From Roseivivax isoporae LMG 25204 (GTDB lineage Bacteria; Pseudomonadota; Alphaproteobacteria; Rhodobacterales; Rhodobacteraceae), in contig NZ_JAME01000003.1 in assembly GCF_000521865.1 (NCBI RefSeq), positions 1 to 64,000 on the forward strand: DNA of 64,000 nucleotides, read 5' to 3'. Made by a program: the position numbers and the translations under genes. The notes under the pieces were generated by a model. The model had not been told where the DNA came from and did no database searches. It saw nothing but the letters and a program-made list of their open reading frames with translations. Position 1 is the first letter of the stretch. Each line of letters starts with the position of its first letter. Shown here in pieces: positions 56,065 through 64,000 of the stretch.

Positions 56065-56610
56065 TCATTGAAGCCCGGGGGGCGGTGCCGACGGCGTGCG
56101 CAGGTTGGTTCCCGGCCGCCGGACGCCGTCCATCCAGGTATTGGGATCCAGCGACTGGTTCCGGTAGGCGCGGTTGTACTGGTCCTCGCGCACGAGCCGC
56201 CACGAGAAGATCGACTTGCGGCGGCGGAAATCGGCGTCCGCCTGCGCGAGGTCCTGGCGGATGGCCGCGTCGGTGCCGTTCCGACCGGCGGCGGCCACCA
56301 GCTGTGCCTCGCTCGCGGGGATGCCGGACGGCGCGAGCCGCGCGGGATCGCCGCCGAGGGCCGCCACCGCGTCCTCGAGCGGCGTCGCGTCGGCCCGGTT
56401 CGCCTGTCCGGGCGCGGGCGCCGGCAGTTCGGCGAACGTCGCCGGCTGCTCGAGCGGCTTGTTCGGCACGATGGCGAATTCCTCGGGCGTGCCGCGATAG
56501 GTGCGCAGGTCGCGCAGGCGCGTCTCGCCGTCGGCGTTGCGGCTGCCGCAGGCCGACAGCAGGAGCGCCGCTCCGAGGATCCCCGATGTCACGATGCGCG
56601 GCAACGTCAT
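56065..56610 (-). CDS. DUF3035 lipoprotein
   Basis: 181 residues with a lipoprotein signal (LLLSACGSRN; lipid-modified Cys about position 21). The body includes RLRDLRTYRGTPEEFAIVPNKPLE, the conserved DUF3035 block. The C-terminal half is charged and Arg-rich (FRRRKSIFSWRLVREDQYN). No biochemical role is known for this family; it is nearly always next to lspA and M16 peptidase genes in this order of bacteria, which fits a lipoprotein whose signal is cut by LspA. Start ATG 56610 is chosen by the signal peptide. Confidence 0.85.
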   Translation of the reverse strand: MTLPRIVTSGILGAALLLSACGSRNADGETRLRDLRTYRGTPEEFAIVPNKPLEQPATFAELPAPAPGQANRADATPLEDAVAALGGDPARLAPSGIPASEAQLVAAAGRNGTDAAIRQDLAQADADFRRRKSIFSWRLVREDQYNRAYRNQSLDPNTWMDGVRRPGTNLRTPSAPPPGLQ

Positions 56611-56660
56611 CCGCCGTCCCTCCGGTCTTTGGTCCGCTCTACCGCAAAGAGGCCGCGCCG

Positions 56661-57194
56661 TCACGTCCGCTTTTTCCGCGACTTGCGCGGGGTGTCGCCG
56701 GGGCCAGGAAAGAGGACGAGGCCGAGAGCCCCCGCGAAGATCGCGATGTCGGCGACGTTGAAGGCATAGGGATTGTCGATCCCGCAGCACGACATGTTGA
56801 GGAAATCCGCGACCGCCCCGTAGAGCAGGCGGTCGACCACGTTGCCGAGCGCGCCGCCGATCAGGAACCCGCCCGCGATGGCACCCCAGATCCCCGGCGG
56901 CTCGCGGCGCAGCCAGACGAGCACGAACAGCACGATGCCGATCGCCACCGCGATCAGCACCCACCGGGTGAGGTCCGTCTGCCCCGAGAAGAGGCCGAAA
57001 TTGATCCCGTAGTTCCACGCCATGCGGAAGGTCAGGAAGGGCGGCGCGATCTCGATCACGCCCTTCGCGTCCAGCGCCATGACGTGCACGACGAGCCATT
57101 TCGTCAGCTGGTCCAGCACGAAGATCACGGCTGCGGTCAGCGCGACGACGCGCATGGCGCTGTCCTGGCGGCGGGCGGAGCGGCGGGTCGACAT
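56661..57194 (-). CDS. lspA: Lipoprotein signal peptidase II
   Basis: 177 residues with four membrane helices. The two catalytic Asp residues are in conserved blocks [10 protein letters not shown] and FNVADIAIF. It cuts lipoprotein signal peptides before the lipidated Cys at the inner membrane. The N-terminal ~14 residues ([14 protein letters not shown]) are basic, and an internal Met 14 is an alternative start. It lies 19 nt downstream of purH on the same strand and before the DUF3035 lipoprotein gene. Confidence 0.95.
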   Translation of the reverse strand: MSTRRSARRQDSAMRVVALTAAVIFVLDQLTKWLVVHVMALDAKGVIEIAPPFLTFRMAWNYGINFGLFSGQTDLTRWVLIAVAIGIVLFVLVWLRREPPGIWGAIAGGFLIGGALGNVVDRLLYGAVADFLNMSCCGIDNPYAFNVADIAIFAGALGLVLFPGPGDTPRKSRKKRT

Positions 57195-57213
57195 CAGCGC
57201 GGGGTCCTTCTGG

Positions 57214-58794
57214 TCAGTGCCGGAAGTGGCGCATGCCGGTGAAGACCATGGCGAGCCCGGCCTCGTCCGCGGCGGCGATCACCTCGGCGTCGCGCATGGC
57301 GCCGCCGGGCTGGATGACGGCCGTCGCGCCCGCCTCCGCCGCGGCCAGAAGACCGTCGGGGAAGGGAAAGAACGCGTCGGAGGCCACCACCGACCCCTTG
57401 GTCAGCGGGCCCGGCAGGTGCAGCGCCTCGGCCATGTCCTCGGACTTGCGGGCGGCGATGCGGGTGCTGTCGACCCGGCTCATCTGGCCCGCGCCCACGC
57501 CCACGGTCGCGCCGTCGCGCACGTAGACGATTGCGTTCGACTTCACGTGCTTGGCCACGGTCCACGCCATGCGCAGGTCCGCCATCTCGCGCTCGGACGG
57601 CGCACGCTTGGTCACGACGCGCAGCTCGGACGGCACGCCCGTGTCGCGGTCCTGCACGAGGAAGCCGCCGGCCACCTGCCGCACGGCCAGTGCCGCGGTG
57701 CGCGGGTCGGCGAGCCCCGCGGTCAGCAGAAGCCGCAGGTTCTTCTTGGCGGCGAAGATCTCGCGCGCGGCCTCGTCGGCGCCGGGTGCGATCACCACCT
57801 CGGTGAAGATCTCGGTGATCGCGCGCGCCGTGTCCGCGTCAAGCGGCCGGTTCAGCGCGACGATGCCGCCGAAGGCCGAGGTCCGGTCGCAATCGAAGGC
57901 GCGGGCATAGGCCTCGGCCAGCGACGGGCCGGTCGCGACGCCGCAGGGATTGGCATGCTTGATGATCGCGCAGGCGGCTGTGTCGGGCGCGAATTCCGAC
58001 ACGAGCTCGAAGGCGGCATCGGTGTCGTTGATGTTGTTGTAGCTCAGCTCCTTGCCCTGGAGCTGCGTCGCGGCGGCGATGCCCGGGCGCGCGGTGCCGT
58101 CCACGTAGAAGGCCGCGGACTGGTGCGGGTTCTCGCCGTAGCGCAGCGTCTGCGCGAGCGTGCCGGCGAAGACGCGCCGCCGCGGGGCGGCCTCGCCGAG
58201 CGCGCCCGCCATCCACGAGGATACCGCCGCGTCGTAGGCGCCGGTCCGGGCATAGGCGGTCAGGGCCAGCCGCTGGCGGAAGGCATGGCTCGTCTGCCCG
58301 TCATTCGCGTCGAGCTCCGCCAGCAGGGCGTCGTAGTCCTCCACGTCTGTCACGACGCTGACGAAGCGGTGGTTCTTGGCCGCGGCGCGGATCATCGCGG
58401 GGCCGCCGATGTCGATGTTCTCGATCGCGGTGTCGTAGTCGGCGCCGCCCGCGACCGCGGATTCGAACGGGTAGAGGTTGACCACGAGGAGGTCGATCGG
58501 CCCGATGCCGTGCTCCTCCATCGCGGCGCGGTGCGCGGCATCGTCGCGCAACGCCAGAAGGCCCCCGTGCACTTTCGGGTGCAGCGTCTTGACCCGTCCG
58601 TCCATCATCTCGGGGAACTGCGTGACCTCGGACACGTCGGTGACGTCGAGGCCCGCCTGCCGGAGCGTGCGGGCGGTGCCGCCGGTGGACAGGAGCGCCA
58701 CGCCCCGCGCCGCAAGCGCGCGGGCAAGCTCCACGAGCCCGGTCTTGTCGGACACCGAAAGGAGCGCGCGGGTGAGGGGGGCGAGGTCGGTCAT
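57214..58794 (-). CDS. purH: Bifunctional purine biosynthesis protein PurH
   Basis: 526 residues. The N-terminal IMP cyclohydrolase/MGS-like domain (about 10-200) includes [12 protein letters not shown] and [16 protein letters not shown]. The C-terminal AICAR formyltransferase domain includes [22 protein letters not shown] and [10 protein letters not shown]. It carries out the last two steps of IMP synthesis. Start ATG 58794; the next gene upstream on this strand, heparinase-like, ends 19 nt before it. Confidence 0.96.
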   Translation of the reverse strand: MTDLAPLTRALLSVSDKTGLVELARALAARGVALLSTGGTARTLRQAGLDVTDVSEVTQFPEMMDGRVKTLHPKVHGGLLALRDDAAHRAAMEEHGIGPIDLLVVNLYPFESAVAGGADYDTAIENIDIGGPAMIRAAAKNHRFVSVVTDVEDYDALLAELDANDGQTSHAFRQRLALTAYARTGAYDAAVSSWMAGALGEAAPRRRVFAGTLAQTLRYGENPHQSAAFYVDGTARPGIAAATQLQGKELSYNNINDTDAAFELVSEFAPDTAACAIIKHANPCGVATGPSLAEAYARAFDCDRTSAFGGIVALNRPLDADTARAITEIFTEVVIAPGADEAAREIFAAKKNLRLLLTAGLADPRTAALAVRQVAGGFLVQDRDTGVPSELRVVTKRAPSEREMADLRMAWTVAKHVKSNAIVYVRDGATVGVGAGQMSRVDSTRIAARKSEDMAEALHLPGPLTKGSVVASDAFFPFPDGLLAAAEAGATAVIQPGGAMRDAEVIAAADEAGLAMVFTGMRHFRH

Positions 58795-58813
58795 GGGGCA
58801 GGGGCCTTCCGGA

Positions 58814-60565
58814 TCAGGACTCTTCTTCGGCGTCCGCGTGCACCTCGCCGACGTCGCGAAGGGCGATCGCGGTCTCCCGCGCCTTGGCGATGCTCCAGCG
58901 GACGCGGGTCGCATACTGCATCGCCCTGCCGGATAAAACGACCTGTTTCGACGCGCGGGGCCTGAGACGCCCCTTTTCAAGGTAGACCGACGCCTCGAGG
59001 TCGAGGATCGCCTTGTGGTCGTGGCGCAGCACCCAGACCTCGCCCGAGGGCAGGGCCAGCGACACGGCGCCCCCGGCCATGTCGAGTTCCGCGTCGACCT
59101 CGGGGTGCAGGTGGAACCGGATCTGGAAGGGGATGCCGTCCCGACCGGCCGCGAGCCGCGTGCCGAAGCGGCGCTTGTCGGCATCGGTCAGCGCGACCAG
59201 CATGTCCTCGCCGACCAGTCCGCGCCCGTCCCGCGTCAGCTCCATCTGCCGCGCATGGGTGAGCCCGTGATAGGCGGCGTAGCCGTCGTGGCCGGCCTCG
59301 ATCCGCTGCCCGGTCTCGGTCGCGCGCAGCTCGACCGGCACGCGGGTCGGTCCATCCTCGAGCGTCTCGCGCAGCGCGGCGCCCACATGGCCGGGCCCGC
59401 CCAGCCGGGCGCTCGAATAGCCGTCGAGGCAGAGCGCGCTGTGGGAGGGCGTCGCGCGCCCCGCGCGCCGCCAGTCGCTGCCGAAGACCGCGCCGGCGCC
59501 GCAACTGACGATCAGCGGCCGGCGCCCCGAGGTCAACTCGAACGCGAGAGTCGAGGCATGCGCGTTGAGCGACGCCGCACCCGCCGGCGGCGCCGCGGCG
59601 TCGACGATGACGCTGGTTCGGCCGCCCGAGAGCCGTGCGAAGCCCATGGCGAGGCCCGAGGCCGGGCGGGGTTTCACCCCGGACGTGGCGAGCGCCATGT
59701 CGAGCCAGCCCTCCGCCCCGCGCCCGCCGCCGTGGAAGCGGGCGAGGCCGCCATCGGAATGGCGCAGCGCCCGCAGCGTCGGCGCGATCCGCCGCAGGGC
59801 CGCCCGGTGGGCCGCGCCGGCCGCCTGTCCCGCCTCGTCGAGCGCGTGCGCCACCCAGGCGAGCAGCGTGAAGATCTCGAGCAGTTCCTCGGGATTGCGG
59901 GTCGGGATGCCGCCACCCTCGTCGATCTGCCGTCCGCATTCCGCCTCGAGCCCCTTCAGCGCGGGGGGCAGGTGCGGCTCCATCCCCTCGAGCGACAGGG
60001 CTGCGTAGACGAGGCCCGCGAGTGCCTCGAAACGCGGCAATCCCGGCCGCGTCGAGGGCCATCGCCGCGCGAGGAACAGCGTCTGTGCGCCCATCGCGCG
60101 GTGGAACGCACGGCTCCGCTTGCAATCCTGCCCGTGCAGCAGGAAGATCGTGTGGTGCGTCATGCGCAGGATCCGCCGTCCCGCGAGATCGGGCAGCCAA
60201 CCGGCACCCCGCCCGTCGCCGAAGCGGTCGATCCAGCCCCAGACCCAGGCCTGCGCGGTCGCCCGTGCCACGGGGTCGCTCGCGGCGGCGAGATCGTCGA
60301 GCCAGCCGAAGCCGTGCAGTTCCTCCTCGAAGGCCGCGTCGGGCGGGGAGACGTCCCATATGGGAACGCCGGGCGCTTCCACGAGGTGGCCCGCGAACAG
60401 CAGGTTTCCCGCGCAGAGTTGCCGGCCGCGCGCCAGCGACCCGACCGCGCGGGGCTCCGGACTGTACCGGAACGCGGTCGCCGGCCGGGCGCGCACGGCC
60501 CGCCATGCGTGGTATCTGTTCGCATACCGCGTCGCCGCGGCCTGCCAGCGGTCCCGTCTGGACAT
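58814..60565 (-). CDS. Heparinase II/III family protein
   Basis: 583 residues from ATG 60565 ([11 protein letters not shown]); a GTG at 60589 with GGAAG upstream is an alternative adding 8 residues. The N-terminal helical region contains [21 protein letters not shown] and [15 protein letters not shown]. The C-terminal beta-rich domain contains [15 protein letters not shown] and [18 protein letters not shown], typical of the alphaproteobacterial heparinase-II/III-like group next to purH. True polysaccharide lyases share the fold, but whether this one cleaves a glycan is not known. No signal peptide is obvious, which is odd for a lyase acting outside the cell. Confidence 0.82.
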   Translation of the reverse strand: MSRRDRWQAAATRYANRYHAWRAVRARPATAFRYSPEPRAVGSLARGRQLCAGNLLFAGHLVEAPGVPIWDVSPPDAAFEEELHGFGWLDDLAAASDPVARATAQAWVWGWIDRFGDGRGAGWLPDLAGRRILRMTHHTIFLLHGQDCKRSRAFHRAMGAQTLFLARRWPSTRPGLPRFEALAGLVYAALSLEGMEPHLPPALKGLEAECGRQIDEGGGIPTRNPEELLEIFTLLAWVAHALDEAGQAAGAAHRAALRRIAPTLRALRHSDGGLARFHGGGRGAEGWLDMALATSGVKPRPASGLAMGFARLSGGRTSVIVDAAAPPAGAASLNAHASTLAFELTSGRRPLIVSCGAGAVFGSDWRRAGRATPSHSALCLDGYSSARLGGPGHVGAALRETLEDGPTRVPVELRATETGQRIEAGHDGYAAYHGLTHARQMELTRDGRGLVGEDMLVALTDADKRRFGTRLAAGRDGIPFQIRFHLHPEVDAELDMAGGAVSLALPSGEVWVLRHDHKAILDLEASVYLEKGRLRPRASKQVVLSGRAMQYATRVRWSIAKARETAIALRDVGEVHADAEEES

Positions 60566-60673
60566 GCCCGTCGCGTCCTGCCCTGCCACCGCGCATCTTC
60601 CGGCGCGTGTTCGGGTGGAAGGATACCGCCCGGGGCCGCCGAAGTCACCTCGGAATGCCCGGCAGGCCCTGCG

Positions 60674-61144
60674 TTAGTGCAGCGTGCCGGGCCGCGCGAA
60701 CAGCCGCGCGCGGCATTCCGCGCAGAGAAGCGGCAAGCCGACCCGCGAGGCCGCGTGCACGAGCGGCAGCAGCGCCTCGGGCCGCACGAGGAACAGCGCG
60801 AGCTCCAGCGCCTCCTCCCGTGCACCCTCGGCGGCGGCGGTCACGAGCCGGCAAAGGTCGTCCTCGTCCCGCGTCAGCCGCGGCGCGTCGGGCGGGTTGA
60901 TGGTGGGCGCGCGCCAGCCCCGCACCGCGAGGTGCTCGGCCACGTCCTGGAACGCGGACAGGCAGGATCCGGCGCGCGCCGCGCCCATCTCGTCCGACAT
61001 CCGGGACCAGAGCGCCGCGCGGCCGCCCTCGCCGGTCTGCCACAGGCGCAGGATGGCGACGAAGCGCTGCTCGGCACCGCAGAGCGATGCAACCTCGCGA
61101 GGCGGGACGGGGCCGGTGTCGGGGATCATGCGGGTCTGCTCCAT
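60674..61144 (-). CDS. Uncharacterised protein with C-terminal Cys pair
   Basis: 156 residues; an in-frame ATG at 61129 (MIPDTG) is an alternative start five codons in. I recognise no named family. It is mostly alpha-helical by composition, with a conserved-looking C-terminal LPLLCAECRARLFARPG containing Cys-x2-Cys that could bind a metal. It has no signal peptide or membrane helix. It lies divergent from the antiporter gene, and the intergenic region carries a TTGACA-like -35 and an inverted repeat upstream of its start. Function unknown. Confidence 0.6.
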   Translation of the reverse strand: MEQTRMIPDTGPVPPREVASLCGAEQRFVAILRLWQTGEGGRAALWSRMSDEMGAARAGSCLSAFQDVAEHLAVRGWRAPTINPPDAPRLTRDEDDLCRLVTAAAEGAREEALELALFLVRPEALLPLVHAASRVGLPLLCAECRARLFARPGTLH

Positions 61145-61158
61145 GCCTTCCCGAATAC

Positions 61159-61184
61159 CTGATTAAAACAATCAGACATGTCAA
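61159..61184 (-). promoter_or_regulatory. Promoter -35 with overlapping inverted repeat upstream of uncharacterised gene
   Basis: On the minus strand TTGACA (61184-61179) is followed by the inverted repeat CTGATT-N5-AATCAG (61159-61175) about where a -10 would lie, 15 nt before the ATG at 61144. It has the form of a promoter controlled by a dimeric repressor; the factor is unknown. Confidence 0.4.
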
Positions 61185-61257
61185 GCGCGCCGCCATGGGC
61201 GCCCTTGCGGCATGATCGACTATTCCGAAAGCCGCGTGCGTGGAGTAGCTAGAAATC

Positions 61258-63762
61258 ATGGACGTGATCGTGGTTACCGGCATCGTTGCCGGGCTTTTCC
61301 TGTTGATCGGCTTGGCCGAACCGCTCGCCGCGCGGCTGAGGCTGCCGTATTCGGTCATGCTCGCCGGGGTGGGGATCATCCTCGGCGCCGGCGCGAGCTT
61401 CTTCCTGCGGACCGAGATCACGGACGCGCTCAATCCGCTCGCCGAGGCGATCCTGAACTTCCCGATCCGCTCGAACGTCTTCCTCTATGTCTTCCTGCCC
61501 ACGCTGATCTTCCAGGTGACGCTCGGCATGAACCTCAGGCGCATGGCCGACGACTGGGTGCCGATCCTCGTCCTCGCGGTGGTCGCGGTGATCTTCTCGA
61601 CGCTCGTCGTGGGTTACGCGCTGTCGTGGGTGTCGGGCGTGTCGCTCGCGGCCTGCCTGCTCGTGGGCGCCATCGTGTCGACCACCGACCCCTCGGCGGT
61701 GGTGTCGATCTTCCGCTCGCTTGCGACGCCGCGGCGGCTCGCGCGGATCGTCGAGGGCGAGAGCCTGATGAACGACGCGGCCGCGATCGCGCTCTTCGGC
61801 CTGCTCATGGGCTTCGTCATGCGCGGCGTGCCCGACCCGGCCCTGGGCCAGGCGTTCCGGCAGTTCCCGCTGCTGATCCTCGGGGGCGCGGGGGTGGGCG
61901 TCCTTCTGGCGCAGCTGTCGGTCATGGTGATGACGCTCTTCCGCCGCCACGACCTGGCGCAGATGTCGGTGTCGGTGGCGCTGCCCTACCTGTCCTACAT
62001 CGCCGCCGAACAGGTGCTGGGCGCCTCCGGCGTGATCGCTGTGGTCGCCGCGGGCCTGACCATGAACGCGAACGCCCCGGGATCGCTCGCTCCCGCCACC
62101 TGGACCAAGATGCGCGAGGTCTGGGACCTTCTGGCGCACTGGGCCGGCGCGCTGATCTTCGTGCTCGCGGCGCTGCTCATCCCGCGGCTTCTCGAGGATA
62201 TCGGCTGGGGAGACATCGGGCTGATCGGCGTGGTCGTGGTCTCGGCGCTCGCCGCACGGGCCGGCATCCTCTTCGTGTTGCTGCCCGCGCTGTCGCTGGT
62301 GCGGCTCTCGCCGCCGGTCGAGCCGCGATACCGGGCGGCGATCCTCTGGGGCGGGCTGCGCGGCGCCGTCACGCTGGCGCTGGCGCTCGCCGTCACCGAA
62401 AGCCTGCGCGTGCCGCCCGAGACGCGGCGCATGATCGGCATCCTCGCCACCGGCTTCACGCTGTTCACGCTGGTGGTGCAGGGCACGTCGCTGCGCACCG
62501 TCATCTCGTGGCTGGGTCTCGACAAGCTCTCGCCCATCGATTCGGCGCTGTCCAAGCAGGTCATCGCCGTCGCGCTGCAGAGCGTGCGCGAGGACGTGGC
62601 CCAGACCACCGAGGAATACGGCCTCTCGCATGACATCGTCCGGTCCGAGGCCAAGCGGTTCGGCGAGCGGCTGGAAGGGGCCGTCAAGGCGGCCGAGACC
62701 AGCGCCGAGATCCTCGACCGCGACCGCATCACGCTGGGACTGATCGCGCTCGCCGGCGCCGAGCGCGACATCCTCATCGAGCGCTTCCGCGAGAACGCCG
62801 TCTCGCCGCGGCTGACCGACCGCATCCTGTCGGATTCGGACCGCCTGATCGAGGCGGCGCGCCAGTCGGGGCGGGTCGGCTACCGGCGGGCCGCGCGGCA
62901 GTCGATCGGCATCGACCGCTCGTTCCGGCTGGCGGTCCGGCTCTACAACCGGCTCAAGATTTCCTATCCGCTGGCGCGGCTGACCGCGGACAGGTTCGAG
63001 ATCCTCCTGCTCGAGGGGCTCGTGCTGCGCGATCTCGACCGGTTCATCGACAGCCGCATCCGGCGCATCCACGGCCGGCGCGTGGCCGAAATCCTGCACG
63101 AGCTGCTCGACAAGCGGGCCGAGATGGTGTCGCAGGCGCTGGACGGCCTGCGGCTGCAATATCCGGGATACGCGGAGGAACTCGAGCGGCGCTTCATCCG
63201 GCGCACCGCGCTTCGGCTCGAGCGGCGCGAATACGACCAGCTGCGCGAGGAGGGCCTGATCGGGATCGAGCTGCATACCGACCTTCTGCAGATGCTCGAC
63301 CGCCGCTTCCAGGAACAGAACAGCCGGCCGAAGCTCGACATCGCGCTGCAGAAGGCCGAGGTGGCAAAGCAGTTCCCGCTGTTCTCCGAACTCGACGACG
63401 CGGCGCTGCGGCGGCTGTCGCGGGCGCTGGTCACCCGCTACGTGGACGAGGGCGAGCTGATCCTCGACCGCTCGGGATCGCGCAACACCGTCTACTTCAT
63501 CGCCTCGGGCGCGGTCGAGATGCGGGCGGCGGGGCAATCCTGGCGGCTTGGGCGCGGCGAGCTCTTCGGCCAGCTGGCGCTCCTGACCCGCACGGTCCGC
63601 CGCGCCGAGGTCCGCGCCATCGCGCCCTCGACGCTCCTCGCGCTCGACGAGGAGCGGTTCCGGCGGCTTCTGCGCCGCTCGAAGGCGGTGCAGCGGGCTG
63701 TGCGCGAAAGCGCGGAGCGGCGCGGCATCACGCTGCCCGACCTCGACGCGATGGGCGACTGA
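61258..63762 (+). CDS. CPA1-type Na+/H+ antiporter with C-terminal cyclic-nucleotide-binding-like domain
   Basis: 834 residues. About twelve helices cover residues 1-410, with the NhaP/CPA1 motifs TTDPSAVVSIF and GESLMNDAAAIALF (ion-binding Asp pair region) visible. A long charged cytoplasmic region (about 430-690) follows, then a cNMP-binding-like domain (about 700-815: FSELDDAALRRLSRALVTRY, GELFGQLALLTRTVRRAEVRA). The exchange of Na+ or K+ for H+ at the inner membrane would be gated by ligand binding to the soluble part. Whether it binds cAMP is untested. The start at ATG 61258 follows a short AT-richer gap. Confidence 0.88.
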   Translation: MDVIVVTGIVAGLFLLIGLAEPLAARLRLPYSVMLAGVGIILGAGASFFLRTEITDALNPLAEAILNFPIRSNVFLYVFLPTLIFQVTLGMNLRRMADDWVPILVLAVVAVIFSTLVVGYALSWVSGVSLAACLLVGAIVSTTDPSAVVSIFRSLATPRRLARIVEGESLMNDAAAIALFGLLMGFVMRGVPDPALGQAFRQFPLLILGGAGVGVLLAQLSVMVMTLFRRHDLAQMSVSVALPYLSYIAAEQVLGASGVIAVVAAGLTMNANAPGSLAPATWTKMREVWDLLAHWAGALIFVLAALLIPRLLEDIGWGDIGLIGVVVVSALAARAGILFVLLPALSLVRLSPPVEPRYRAAILWGGLRGAVTLALALAVTESLRVPPETRRMIGILATGFTLFTLVVQGTSLRTVISWLGLDKLSPIDSALSKQVIAVALQSVREDVAQTTEEYGLSHDIVRSEAKRFGERLEGAVKAAETSAEILDRDRITLGLIALAGAERDILIERFRENAVSPRLTDRILSDSDRLIEAARQSGRVGYRRAARQSIGIDRSFRLAVRLYNRLKISYPLARLTADRFEILLLEGLVLRDLDRFIDSRIRRIHGRRVAEILHELLDKRAEMVSQALDGLRLQYPGYAEELERRFIRRTALRLERREYDQLREEGLIGIELHTDLLQMLDRRFQEQNSRPKLDIALQKAEVAKQFPLFSELDDAALRRLSRALVTRYVDEGELILDRSGSRNTVYFIASGAVEMRAAGQSWRLGRGELFGQLALLTRTVRRAEVRAIAPSTLLALDEERFRRLLRRSKAVQRAVRESAERRGITLPDLDAMGD

Positions 63763-63775
63763 GCGCGCCTCGCCG

Positions 63776-64000
63776 TCAGAGCGACGCCTCGACGCGGAAC
63801 GGCTCCGGGATCGCGTCGCGCCCCTCGAGGAGAAGCGCCGTCATCACCTCGGCCACCTTCGGCGCCATGCCGAAGCCGATCTTGAAGCCGCCATTCGCCA
63901 CGAAGTGGCCAGGCCGGCCGGGCCATGGCCCGAGCATGGGCGCACGGCTGCGCGCGCGCGGCCGCACCCCGGCCCAGCGGCGCACGATGCGCGCGCCCGC
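63776..64000 (-). CDS. FAD-dependent oxidoreductase, C-terminal fragment (start outside window)
   Basis: 75 codons reach the right edge, so only the C-terminus is visible. The segment includes RRWAGVRPRARSRAPMLGPW, VANGGFKIGFGMAPKVAEVMT and an FRVEASL end. It matches the D-amino-acid oxidase / DadA-like FAD oxidoreductase family, whose C-terminal end carries this G-K/H-G pattern near the FAD. It converges with the antiporter gene, 13 nt apart. Substrate and full length are unknown. Confidence 0.7.
   Translation of the reverse strand, partial: AGARIVRRWAGVRPRARSRAPMLGPWPGRPGHFVANGGFKIGFGMAPKVAEVMTALLLEGRDAIPEPFRVEASL

Overview
The window is very GC-rich bacterial DNA with tightly packed genes, many 1-8 nt start/stop overlaps and no rRNA, tRNA, IS element or CRISPR array that I can see. 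The gene content points to an alphaproteobacterium of the Rhodobacterales/Paracoccaceae type. Evidence is the glpD-glpSTPQUV glycerol import operon, the lspA / DUF3035 lipoprotein / paired M16 protease block beside purH and a heparinase-family gene, DUF2160 and DUF2946 proteins, and a PCuAC copper chaperone.

Layout. 1-4.0 kb: the end of an ABC exporter-like protein whose nucleotide-binding domain has lost its motifs, then an ECF sigma / anti-sigma pair divergent from a secreted subtilisin-like protease that carries an ECF-type promoter. 3.9-4.8 kb: a copper chaperone and a DUF2946 protein. 4.96-13.8 kb: the glycerol / glycerol-3-phosphate regulon on the minus strand (glpD, glpS, glpT, glpP, glpQ, glpU, glpV), with a divergent DeoR-type glpR and tandem 10-bp repeats in the shared promoter region. 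13.8-20 kb: a cyanate module with a PAS-AAA+-Fis regulator lacking a normal GAFTGA loop, a long palindrome, a cynABD-type ABC transporter, a DUF1348 protein and cyanase. 20-22 kb: a hairpin-rich intergenic stretch and an FAD-linked oxidase.

22-41.2 kb is the most unusual part, a surface-glycan or secondary-metabolite island. It holds a 969-residue secreted glycosidase-like RTX protein, two glycosyltransferases, a flippase, a 2146-residue type I PKS, a third glycosyltransferase and a 1516-residue formyltransferase/NRPS-like protein. The last three form a translationally coupled trio joined by ATGA overlaps. Both megaenzymes show a domain within a domain: a dehydratase inside the ketoreductase of the PKS, and a luciferase-like monooxygenase inside the adenylation domain of the NRPS. 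I infer that the NRPS loads, formylates and oxidises an aminoacyl starter, the PKS extends, reduces and releases it, and the glycosyltransferase decorates it. The product is unknown.

41.3-64 kb is mostly core and accessory metabolism: a glyoxalase, a Tat-secreted GMC dehydrogenase pair, a phosphatase, a UspA/alanine-symporter pair, OmpA- and AhpD-like proteins, a GNAT acetyltransferase, a CinA-N protein, sfsA, map, an MFS exporter, smpB, an M16 protease pair, a DUF3035 lipoprotein, lspA, purH, a heparinase-like protein, an uncharacterised protein, a CPA1 antiporter with a cyclic-nucleotide-binding-like domain, and the 3' end of an FAD oxidoreductase.
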